DNA from: JAEXNA01 sp050486105
GTDB taxonomy: Bacteria; Vulcanimicrobiota; Xenobia; Xenobiales; JADMJV01
DNA: 5,808 nt
Direction: 5' to 3'
Assembly (NCBI GenBank): GCA_050486105.1
Contig: JBJHCR010000379.1
Location: 1 to 5,808, forward strand
This document shows, one piece after another, positions 1-5,808 of this stretch. Position numbers and translations under genes: made by a program. The notes under the pieces were generated by a model. The model saw only the letters and a program-made list of their open reading frames with translations, ran no database searches and was not told the DNA's origin. Numbering within the stretch: position 1 is the first letter of the stretch; every line of letters starts with the position of its first letter.

Positions 1-2
1 GG

Positions 3-98
3 GTTGGACCTGAGGGAGAAGAAAAACCACAGCGCGAGGTGTTTCGAGCGCTCAAAAAATGCTCGAACGAGGAAAATACCATCCTGAAACCGGGTTAA
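3..98 (+). CDS. Possible 3' end of an upstream plus-strand gene (partial, uncertain)
   Basis: The third forward frame is open from the window edge to a TAA at 96-98. It reads as a charged, protein-like tail of 31 residues ending in NEENTILKPG. Its content (many Glu and Lys, a plausible amphipathic stretch REVFRALKKC) looks more like a real C-terminus than the other open forward frame, which stops at 85-87. A minus-strand frame starting with ATG at 82 and running off the edge is also open, so strand is not settled. No family is recognisable from so short a piece. This is an inference from frame openness and composition only. Confidence 0.3.
   Translation, partial: VGPEGEEKPQREVFRALKKCSNEENTILKPG
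43..67. repeat. Small inverted repeat / potential stem-loop
   Basis: TTCGAGC at 43-49 is the perfect reverse complement of GCTCGAA at 61-67, giving a 7-bp stem around an 11-base A-rich loop. The stem overlaps an 8-base palindrome, GAGCGCTC, at 46-53. No T run follows it directly on either strand, so it is not a convincing intrinsic terminator. It could be a regulator-binding site in front of the plus-strand gene, or lie inside the tail of an upstream gene. Its function is unknown. Confidence 0.3.
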
Positions 99-213
99 AT
101 CAGCAGCCTCCTAGGTGTTCTCACTTCTTATGTCTAAGGACAAATCTGGGACGTTACCCAAGCAAGAAACGGACCCTCCTATCTCTTCTCGTCACCGCAA
201 AGAATCAAGAAGC

Positions 214-1611
214 ATGGATCTAAGTATAACCAGAACCATAAAGTTCCCCGCAAGGGTCATAGGCCTAGTCTGTTTGATTCTCGTCTTCTGCTGGAGCCAA
301 ACAGCTGAAGCTCAAGACCTTGAACCCTTGACCTCCGAACAGGTCGATGGAGAACTACTCATTCTTCCCTTCGGAACTCTCCTTCCCCCAGGCCAGAATT
401 GGACTTGGGCTAGAAAAGGAAAAGCCTTCGTCGCGACACCCAGCGATCCCGAGGTTCAGGCAAGTCTTCAGGTTGTCACCATGCAGGCAATGGACGACCA
501 CGACATCGACGAGGAAGCTGCGATCTCTGCCCTGGGATCGGCAGAGCTTTTTCCGGTGGTCCTCGAGGACTCCTTAACGGTTGAGCCCAGTCGGCACCCA
601 CTGTTGGCCCACAGCCAACTACTCTGTGGACGGACTCAAGATGGCTACTTCTGTGGACAAGTGGCCGGAGACCGCAATGATTTCATCCTCCTTTTCGTCA
701 GCTCCCAATCCAAAGAGTGGAACCACAAGGCTCTCGACTACGTCGTTTCCAGCTTGCAGTACCGAAAGGCGAAATCGGGGATCGGGGCCCTTGATCCCAG
801 AGTCATCTGGAATTCAGTGGAAAGAGTCTCTCCGGACAACCTCCAAGACAACACTCTAACCTTCGACGCTGGCCGTATATCCCCACCAAGAGAACCAGGA
901 TGGACATGGTGGTCCAATGGGGTCGGCTCGAAAGCTCTGCGCTTCTGCATTAATCCTGAAGTTGGTTCCGTGCTAGTGATGGCCGACGACGATCGGGAGA
1001 AACTGGACACCCGGCTCGAGAAGTTTCTTTTTGACACAGCTAACGGTCTCAATTCCAAGCTGGAAAAAACTGCTTTACCAAGCTCAGTGAACAAAGGCGT
1101 TTTCAAGACTCGTGAGAGCTTCGAAGTCCTTTACACCTTCAAGGACGAAGAGGTTCTTAGGGTGATCGGCTACCTGGACACCTTCGCAGGGCATCAGCTT
1201 GCTGTGGTGGGTTGGAACGAAACGGCCAACCGGAAGTTGCTGCTTCACTTCTTAGATTCGTATGAAGAAAGCCCGCGTCCGAATCTGAGTCTTATTCCTG
1301 CTTTCCTTGTCTTGGTCCTAGGACTGGTTGCCATGAGCGTCTGCGCGGGTTTGAATCGTGCGGCTGGACGTCCCAGTGTAAATGGGGCCTTCATTGGTCT
1401 GATTTTCACGCTGGGGTTTTTGGCAATCGACACTCTCTACCGTTGGCCAGGAGCTGATCCGAACCGCATCCTGCATCTGGTCACAGCCTACATTGTACCC
1501 CTGGTGATTTTTTCCTCAAAGAGTCGCTCGTTCAAGAAAAAACGGCTGGAATGGAATAGAGCCAATCTCAACACCTGTCCAGTTATGTTTCCGGGGGCGG
1601 GTCACCTATAG
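214..1611 (+). CDS. Secreted, membrane-anchored protein of unknown function with duplicated exported domain
   Basis: I do not recognise the family. The frame is open from a GTG at 115, with an ATG at 130, but I choose the ATG at 214. From there the protein (465 aa) begins with a standard signal peptide: a basic start (TIKFPAR), a hydrophobic core (residues 15-27) and an AEA cleavage site after residue 33. The longer starts would put 28-33 extra hydrophilic residues in front. No strong Shine-Dalgarno marks any of the three starts. Residues about 48-183 and 215-350 look like two diverged copies of one domain, each opening with a PP(x)nWTW motif (PPGQNWTW at 58-65, PPREPGWTW at 224-232). The first copy has Cys138 and Cys147, a possible disulfide. 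Three hydrophobic helices follow at about 359-379, 390-409 and 419-434, then a basic, presumably cytoplasmic tail (FKKKR). The predicted layout is therefore a periplasmic or extracellular N-terminal part anchored by a C-terminal membrane domain. It converges on mrpE and overlaps it by 29 bases. Nothing in the sequence ties it to the antiporter. Confidence 0.8.
   Translation: MDLSITRTIKFPARVIGLVCLILVFCWSQTAEAQDLEPLTSEQVDGELLILPFGTLLPPGQNWTWARKGKAFVATPSDPEVQASLQVVTMQAMDDHDIDEEAAISALGSAELFPVVLEDSLTVEPSRHPLLAHSQLLCGRTQDGYFCGQVAGDRNDFILLFVSSQSKEWNHKALDYVVSSLQYRKAKSGIGALDPRVIWNSVERVSPDNLQDNTLTFDAGRISPPREPGWTWWSNGVGSKALRFCINPEVGSVLVMADDDREKLDTRLEKFLFDTANGLNSKLEKTALPSSVNKGVFKTRESFEVLYTFKDEEVLRVIGYLDTFAGHQLAVVGWNETANRKLLLHFLDSYEESPRPNLSLIPAFLVLVLGLVAMSVCAGLNRAAGRPSVNGAFIGLIFTLGFLAIDTLYRWPGADPNRILHLVTAYIVPLVIFSSKSRSFKKKRLEWNRANLNTCPVMFPGAGHL
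1537..1564 (-). terminator. Weak candidate intrinsic terminator of the antiporter operon
   Basis: Read on the minus strand, about 20 bases after the mrpE stop codon, GGCT (1563-1560) can pair with AGCC (1547-1544) across a 12-base loop. One G then precedes six T residues (1542-1537). The position and the T run fit a terminator, but a 4-bp stem, extended only by a wobble pair, is weak. The element lies inside the coding end of the convergent plus-strand gene, so the T run may simply reflect its Lys codons (FKKKR). Confidence 0.22.
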
Positions 1612-2068
1612 ATTCCCCAAAGATCGCTCCCACACGCCGCTCCAGGTCGGCCAACCTTTGAGCATTGGGCAAAGTCAGGTCTAGGACGTGCAGGGTGGCC
1701 TTGTCCTTGGAGTAACCCACACAGGCCGTGCCGGGGAAAAGGCTGATGACCCAGCAAGTGAAAACTCTGGGAAACTCGCCTTGGAGCCGGAAGTGGTAGT
1801 CCATCAACCCTGGATCGACCGGAAGCCGAGGATGAAATACCCTCTTGGCCACATCCCAACCGCCCCTCACCGACTCTAAAAGAAAGTAAGGAAAAAACTT
1901 TATTGCTCCCACGAGACTCCAGCTCAAGGGTTGCTTGGGTCCCAATGTCAGGGAAGCCCAGGTCGCCCCAAGCACTGTCACCAGGCCCACATACCAATCT
2001 TCCAATGAGCCCTCAGCCAGAACCAGCCACAGACAGGAGAATAGAAGAAAAGTCTTTAGGACTCTCAT
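1583..2068 (-). CDS. mrpE: Na+/H+ antiporter subunit MrpE (MnhE)
   Basis: This is a 161-residue MrpE/MnhE-family protein, the usual length for the family. MrpE is a small membrane subunit of the Mrp multi-subunit cation/proton antiporter, packed in the part of the complex thought to handle the cation. Hallmarks visible here are an N-terminal hydrophobic hairpin (residues 5-18 and 26-42), a third hydrophobic stretch at 51-65, and the block ESVRGGWDVAKRVFHP (65-80). A C-terminal soluble domain follows, with the PGT motif (112-114) and the LHVLD strand (126-130). The frame is open further upstream, but the ATG at 2068 fits the family N-terminus and overlaps the previous gene's TGA as ATGA. An AAAGGG (2079-2084) lies ten bases upstream as a modest ribosome site. 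It is the last gene of the operon; mrpF and mrpG, which usually follow mrpE, are absent here. Its end overlaps the convergent gene. Confidence 0.92.
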   Translation of the reverse strand: MRVLKTFLLFSCLWLVLAEGSLEDWYVGLVTVLGATWASLTLGPKQPLSWSLVGAIKFFPYFLLESVRGGWDVAKRVFHPRLPVDPGLMDYHFRLQGEFPRVFTCWVISLFPGTACVGYSKDKATLHVLDLTLPNAQRLADLERRVGAIFGESIGDPPPET

Positions 2069-3789
2069 GACAGCCCAGCCCTTTGAAAAAGCACGAAGGC
2101 AAGGAGAAGAAAGACAAAAACGGTGCCCGCGATGCTCCACTCTTCCATGAGCATCTCTACCTTGTGCAAAGCTGAAGTGCGCCGCTCGATCTTCGGTGAA
2201 GCCAATAACCACGAGGAAAAAGTGAGCCAGAATCTTGCCGGCTTGCGCAAGAATCCAAAGGCCCAGACCAAAGGCCGAGCAAGAACCACAATGTCTCCCG
2301 GTGGGATCGGAAATCTCGCGACCAAGGTGTCCCCGCCCTGACAAAGTCGGAGCCCGAGCAAGCCCAAGGCGATCGGCCCCAACCCCTCCAGAAGCATCTT
2401 GCCGGTCAAACCAGAAGCGCCCATAGAGCCCAGATTTCCGGCCGCCAAATTGCTTCCACTGAGCACCAACACGAGCCCTGCCATCCAAGCCCCCCACATG
2501 AAGTAACTCGGAGCTTTGCCGTTTCGAGAGGTCCGCATTTTCTGCCAAACAAGCCAGAGAAATCGACCCAAGAGCATGCTCGTTCCCACGGAACCCAGAG
2601 CCAACAACCAGGGAATGGCGTCGGCCCAAACGGAGGGCAGCGCTTCTGAAGTGGCCTTCATCAGCTTTTTGGCCATTCCCCCGCCTGTCAGAGGCAGTCC
2701 CGCAATAGACAACGCGGCTATACCCAATCCGACCAGAAGAATTTTGTCCCCGTGCCTGGCACGGCCCGCATCATACGACAGCCCGGCTCCCAAGAAGAGG
2801 GTGCCTTTAGCCAGAGCGTGGACAAAAGCAAAAACCAAAATGGCAACTTGGGCCTCGGCAACGATACCCGGGGTCATCAAGACCATACCAACCAGGCAAG
2901 TCATCAATCCCATTTGGCTCACACTCGAATAGGCCAGATTGGCTTTGGGATCGGTCTGAAGAAAGCCTAAGACTACCCCCAAAAAGGAAGCCGCAAATCC
3001 TAAAACAATGAGAAACTGTCCCCAACCCACAAAGCCCTGACTCCCTATCGGAAAGAGAGTCAGCCATCCAAGAAGCCCAGCCTTAATCATACTTCCACTC
3101 AAGACTGCGCTGCCAGGTGCAGGAGCCGATGAATGAGCCAGGGGAAGCCAAAAGTGGACCGGTAAGGCCCCTGCCTTGATGCCAAATCCCAGCCAAACAC
3201 AGATCATAAAAGCCTGTCCTCTTTCGGGGTCCAGGGCGGCTTCAGACAAGCTCTCTAGAGCCATGCTCCCGGTGACCGACACAGCCAGAAAAAGCCCGGC
3301 CAAGAGCAAGACTTCTCCCACCAAGGTCATCACGATGTAAATGGTCCCAGCCCTCCAATCCTCTTCCCTCTCCTGATGGATGACCAAGGCGTAGGCCGTT
3401 AGGGTCATCAGAGCAAAGAAAGTATAAAAGGTAGCCAAGTCCAGAGCCAGGATCAGACCAATATTTCCGGCCATGCTCAAGAAGTGGAAGAGAAAATATC
3501 GCGTTTTCTTAGGTCCTGGGTTTAAGGAAGATGCAGCGTAAACTCCGCTTATGATCCACAACAGAGCACTCAACAAAAGAAAGACTTCAGTCACAGGAGT
3601 CAGTCCGAGTTTGGTGCTGAAGAGAAGCGCCGGGAGTTCTAATGTCTGATAACCGTCAGTCAAGGCCAATACTGCAGCCGGCAAGCCTGAGAGCACAGCC
3701 CACATCGCCAAAGCTTGAGGATGCTCAGTTCTGAGCGCGCTCACCCAAAACGCGGCCAATAGAGGAAGCAATATGGCAGCCAAGATCAT
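2065..3789 (-). CDS. MrpA/NuoL/HyfB-like proton-translocating antiporter subunit (complex I subunit 5 family)
   Basis: A 574-residue polytopic membrane protein of the proton-conducting antiporter family (Proton_antipo_M; relatives NuoL, HyfB, MrpA N-terminal part). The core is clear: GIKAGALPVHFWLPLAHSSAP (203-223) with helix-7 Lys205, SGSMIKAG with Lys236, the LAYSSVSQMG segment (285-294), FVHALAKGTLF with His324 and Lys328, and GLPLTGGGMAKK with helix-12 Lys374. The helix-5 position that is normally Glu (FYEF in the neighbouring subunit) is Ala126 here (FYTFFAL). It is much shorter than full MrpA (roughly 800 residues or more) and lacks MrpA's C-terminal helices. It does have an extra C-terminal part (about 485-574), amphipathic and charged and ending in one membrane helix (about 552-568), resembling the lateral-helix tail of NuoL/HyfB. 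I take the ATG at 3789, which shares one base with the upstream stop (TGATG). GTG at 3792 is an alternative, and a GGAGGGGA lies at 3805-3812, rather far for either. An in-frame extension to 3912 exists, but its 41 residues are hydrophilic and overlap the upstream gene. Confidence 0.88.
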   Translation of the reverse strand: MILAAILLPLLAAFWVSALRTEHPQALAMWAVLSGLPAAVLALTDGYQTLELPALLFSTKLGLTPVTEVFLLLSALLWIISGVYAASSLNPGPKKTRYFLFHFLSMAGNIGLILALDLATFYTFFALMTLTAYALVIHQEREEDWRAGTIYIVMTLVGEVLLLAGLFLAVSVTGSMALESLSEAALDPERGQAFMICVWLGFGIKAGALPVHFWLPLAHSSAPAPGSAVLSGSMIKAGLLGWLTLFPIGSQGFVGWGQFLIVLGFAASFLGVVLGFLQTDPKANLAYSSVSQMGLMTCLVGMVLMTPGIVAEAQVAILVFAFVHALAKGTLFLGAGLSYDAGRARHGDKILLVGLGIAALSIAGLPLTGGGMAKKLMKATSEALPSVWADAIPWLLALGSVGTSMLLGRFLWLVWQKMRTSRNGKAPSYFMWGAWMAGLVLVLSGSNLAAGNLGSMGASGLTGKMLLEGLGPIALGLLGLRLCQGGDTLVARFPIPPGDIVVLARPLVWAFGFLRKPARFWLTFSSWLLASPKIERRTSALHKVEMLMEEWSIAGTVFVFLLLAFVLFQRAGLS

Positions 3790-5276
3790 CACCGGGTGTA
3801 CAAATCCCCTCCGATCCAACGCGCCAATTCCACCGGACTCCAAGGGCTTTCGGCGAACAGTCCCGCCGCCAAAGAGAATAGCCCCGTCAGCAATAGGGGC
3901 CAAATAATCCAAGGATCAACTTCCCAGCGACCCTGACGGGGAGCGAACTCCTGCCGTGGTGAGCAGAACCATCCCAAATACAGAAGTGGAAGAAAATAAG
4001 CAGCATTGAGCAAGGTGCTAGCCAATAAGACCAAAGGGACCCAAATCGCTCCTGCCTCCAGGCCACCCAAACCCAGATACCATTTGGTGACAAATCCCGC
4101 CGTAGGAGGAACTCCGATCATCCCTAAGGCAGCCACGGTGAAACAGAGCATGGTCAGGGGCATTCGTTGGCCCAGACCTCTCATGTCGTCTATCTCCTTA
4201 ATCTTGAGCTCCACCTCAAAGGCTCCAGCACAGAAGAACAAAGTGATCTTCATAACCCCCTGATGGATCAGATGAACTATGCTCCCGATGGTGGAAAGTT
4301 GACCCAGCACCGATGCCCCCAGGACTATGTACGACAACTGGCTGACCGTCGAATAGGCCAACAGTTTCTTGATCCCAGTCTGTCCCATGGCACACAGAGA
4401 GCCCCAGATAATGGTGAAAGCAGCCAACACTCCAACGGGAAGCAACAGCCCCTCGGAGCTTGCCAAACCAACACCGTAGACGTCATAAACCACCCGGACG
4501 ATGCCGAAAGCTCCCGCTTTAACCACCGCCACAGCATGCAAGAGGGCGCTGACCGGAGCGGGCGCCACCATGGCCACTGGCAACCATCCATGGAAGGGCA
4601 CCAAAGCAGCCTTGACCCCGAGTCCGGCGATGAGCAGAAAGAACGCGATTCGAAATGCACCGGGATCCTCGCTAAAGAATCCAGCAACCTGGCCCCCTGG
4701 TGTAAAGTCCACCGGACCAGTCAAGACGTTCAACCAAACGATGCCCAGGAACAGCACTGACCCTCCGGTGATGGTGTAACTCAGATATACTCGACCTGCC
4801 TTGAGGGCCTCCTCGGTTCCTTTGTGTACCACCAGCGGATAAGTAGTCAAGGTCAGAAATTCATAGAAGATGAAAAAGGTCACCAGATTCCCGGCTAGAG
4901 CCACCCCGACACTTGCTGTCACGCATAAGCTGAAGAAGCCAAAGAAGCGGTTCAGATGCTCACCCCGTCCCAGGTATCCTATGGCGTAAATCGTGGTGAC
5001 AAACCAAAGAGCGGTGGACAAGGTCAGCATCAGTAAGCTCATCTTGTCGATGCGAAGCAGCAGATCGAAACCCAAGGCCAAACTCTGTCGCCACTCAAAT
5101 TCCCAGCCATTGAGCACACCCCAAACGGCCCCTCCGACCAGGGCGACCTTCAAGCCGGCACCGAATAGGTTTAGAGCATTTCTGAGATGATGGTGTTCCG
5201 GCTTCAAGAAGAAGATCAGGAGACCGGTCAAAAATGACGTTGCCAATATCAGAATCGGGAGCAAATCGTTAATCAA
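3789..5276 (-). CDS. mrpD: MrpD-like Na+/H+ antiporter subunit (NuoM/NuoN-type)
   Basis: A 495-residue integral membrane protein, the usual MrpD length, predicted to have about 14 helices. In Mrp complexes and complex I relatives such subunits carry protons through a chain of buried charged residues. The full set is visible: Glu139 in helix 5 (FYEFLTLTTYPLVVH), Lys222 in helix 7 (GVKAALVPFHGWLP), Lys253 (AVAVVKAG), IKKLLAYSTVSQL (302-314), His335 and His338 with Lys343 (HLIHQGVMK), and Lys398 in helix 12 (GVPPTAGFVTKW). The motif MVAPAPVSALLHAVAVVKAG (236-255) is typical of MrpD/MbhH-like members. The start is a TTG at 5276, supported by a well-placed AGGGGGA (5284-5290, seven-base spacer) and by the hydrophobic N-terminus MINDLLPILILATSFLTG. 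It overlaps the upstream gene by eight bases and the downstream gene by one. I judge it fully functional by residue content. MrpD is the best label, but NuoM/N-like naming is possible. Confidence 0.9.
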   Translation of the reverse strand: MINDLLPILILATSFLTGLLIFFLKPEHHHLRNALNLFGAGLKVALVGGAVWGVLNGWEFEWRQSLALGFDLLLRIDKMSLLMLTLSTALWFVTTIYAIGYLGRGEHLNRFFGFFSLCVTASVGVALAGNLVTFFIFYEFLTLTTYPLVVHKGTEEALKAGRVYLSYTITGGSVLFLGIVWLNVLTGPVDFTPGGQVAGFFSEDPGAFRIAFFLLIAGLGVKAALVPFHGWLPVAMVAPAPVSALLHAVAVVKAGAFGIVRVVYDVYGVGLASSEGLLLPVGVLAAFTIIWGSLCAMGQTGIKKLLAYSTVSQLSYIVLGASVLGQLSTIGSIVHLIHQGVMKITLFFCAGAFEVELKIKEIDDMRGLGQRMPLTMLCFTVAALGMIGVPPTAGFVTKWYLGLGGLEAGAIWVPLVLLASTLLNAAYFLPLLYLGWFCSPRQEFAPRQGRWEVDPWIIWPLLLTGLFSLAAGLFAESPWSPVELARWIGGDLYTR

Positions 5277-5808
5277 GGGTTCGTCCCCCTAGCGGGCCAC
5301 CTATACTCAGTAGGGACAAGGGACCTTCGAGCCACACTCCGATAAGGATCGAAGCCAGAGCTAGAATCAAGGCGGCCCATTCCATCCCAGAGCCGACCTT
5401 CTCTCGTTGCTCGGGACCCCGACCAGCCTTAAAGGCATACCTGAGCATCAAGAAGACGTATCCCGCACCCAGCAGCCCTCCAACCAAGATGACCGGGGCC
5501 CACCACCACTGACCCGAGGCCACCACCGCCTTGAGCAGCATCCATTTGGCAACGAAGCCTCCACTGGGAGGAAGTCCAACGATAGTCACCCCAGAGAGGG
5601 CCAAGGCGAAGGCGGTCACTGGAAAACGACCCGCCAAGCCTCGCATTCCCGTGATCTTCTCGGCCCCATAGGCGAAGAACACCACCCCGGCGGCCAAAAA
5701 CATCGCTGCCTTGGCCAAGGCGTGAGCCAATAGGTGATAGAGCGTACCGATATAGGCCTCTTCAAGCCAGTAAGCTTCTTGAGGCGGACCCGAAGGCAGC
5801 GGAAAAGG
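5269..5808 (-). CDS. MrpD/NuoN-like antiporter subunit, C-terminal part (5' end outside window)
   Basis: The frame is open to the window edge. The visible 179 residues are the C-terminal third of another proton-conducting antiporter-like subunit; about 300 residues should lie upstream of base 5808. Reading from the edge, the protein shows LYHLLAHALAKAAMFLAAG (23-41), with the helix-11 His25, His29 and Lys33, then MRGLAGRFP (55-63) and GLPPSGGFVAKW (78-89) with the helix-12 Lys88. Further hydrophobic helices follow at about 103-123 and 143-160. It aligns well with the C-terminal part of the following gene (MRGL..R.P and G(L/V)PP(S/T)(G/A)GFV(A/T)KW shared), so the two are tandem paralogs. A TTG at 5730 falls in the middle of a conserved helix and is not the start. 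The TAA stop lies inside the first codons of the next gene, which suggests coupled translation. Whether its helix-5 Glu and helix-7 Lys are intact cannot be seen. Confidence 0.88.
   Translation of the reverse strand, partial: PFPLPSGPPQEAYWLEEAYIGTLYHLLAHALAKAAMFLAAGVVFFAYGAEKITGMRGLAGRFPVTAFALALSGVTIVGLPPSGGFVAKWMLLKAVVASGQWWWAPVILVGGLLGAGYVFLMLRYAFKAGRGPEQREKVGSGMEWAALILALASILIGVWLEGPLSLLSIGGPLGGRTLD
5284..5290 (-). promoter_or_regulatory. Shine-Dalgarno deciding the TTG start of mrpD
   Basis: On the minus strand AGGGGGA lies seven bases before the TTG at 5276-5274, inside the 3' end of the upstream antiporter gene. No ATG or GTG sits nearby in this frame, so this site supports the unusual TTG as the start. 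Confidence 0.6.

Noticed and set aside
225..230. TATAAC resembling a -10 promoter box
   Set aside because: It falls within the coding region just after the chosen start, and no matching -35 box is visible at the right spacing.
738..1106. 122-residue minus-strand open frame inside the exported-protein gene
   Set aside because: It is Ser/Arg-rich shadow sequence with no motif, and it is antisense to a gene with a good signal peptide and membrane helices.
2069..2629. Minus-strand open frame continuing upstream of mrpE, giving a possible 348-residue protein
   Set aside because: It lies fully inside the 574-residue antiporter gene in another frame and has no membrane-protein or family signature. 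The MrpE family begins at the ATG at 2068.
3790..3912. Longer N-terminus (41 extra residues) for the 574-residue antiporter subunit
   Set aside because: The extra part is hydrophilic (GGGTVRRKPLESGG), overlaps the end of mrpD by about 120 bases and precedes a natural hydrophobic start, MILAAILLPLLAAFW.
4167..4760. 197-residue plus-strand open frame opposite mrpD
   Set aside because: It is antisense to a clearly conserved gene, and its translation is low-complexity hydrophilic sequence rich in Gln, His and Ser with no recognisable motif.
1..5808. Search for CRISPR arrays, tRNAs, insertion sequences and defence genes
   Set aside because: I saw no regularly spaced direct repeats, no tRNA-like cloverleaf, no transposase-like protein and no terminal inverted repeats with target duplications.

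Overview
The window holds the 3' part of a cation/proton antiporter operon of the Mrp (Mnh/Pha) type on the minus strand. A single, unrelated membrane-anchored secreted protein on the plus strand converges on it. The DNA is bacterial-looking, of moderate GC, with tightly packed and overlapping genes and a TTG start preceded by a good Shine-Dalgarno. The plus-strand protein has a Sec signal peptide ending in AEA. I cannot name the phylum: no rRNA or other phylogenetic marker is present.

Layout. Bases 1-213 hold no well-supported complete gene. A 31-codon open frame ending at base 98 may be the tail of an upstream plus-strand gene, and a small inverted repeat lies at 43-67. Bases 214-1611 (+) encode a 465-residue protein of unknown function with a signal peptide, two diverged copies of an exported domain, and three C-terminal membrane helices. 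From 5808 down to 1583 (-) run four genes transcribed right to left. These are the C-terminal part of a MrpD/NuoN-type subunit (cut by the window edge), a complete MrpD-like subunit (495 aa), a larger MrpA/NuoL/HyfB-like subunit (574 aa), and MrpE (161 aa). The four overlap at every junction by 8, 1 and 4 bases, so they form one translationally coupled unit. The operon ends at mrpE, whose last 29 bases overlap the end of the convergent plus-strand gene.

How the genes work together. In Mrp complexes and in related respiratory complexes (complex I, membrane-bound hydrogenases), MrpA/MrpD/NuoLMN-type subunits each carry a row of buried charged residues that moves protons. MrpE is a small accessory subunit of the cation-translocating part. 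Here three antiporter-like subunits are encoded in a row and mrpE comes last, with no mrpF or mrpG after it. This differs from the classical mrpABCDEFG order and suggests a multi-MrpD variant whose remaining small subunits (B, C, F, G) would lie upstream, beyond base 5808, or elsewhere. The most notable detail is that the third antiporter-like subunit has alanine where the near-universal helix-5 glutamate should be, while its lysines are kept.
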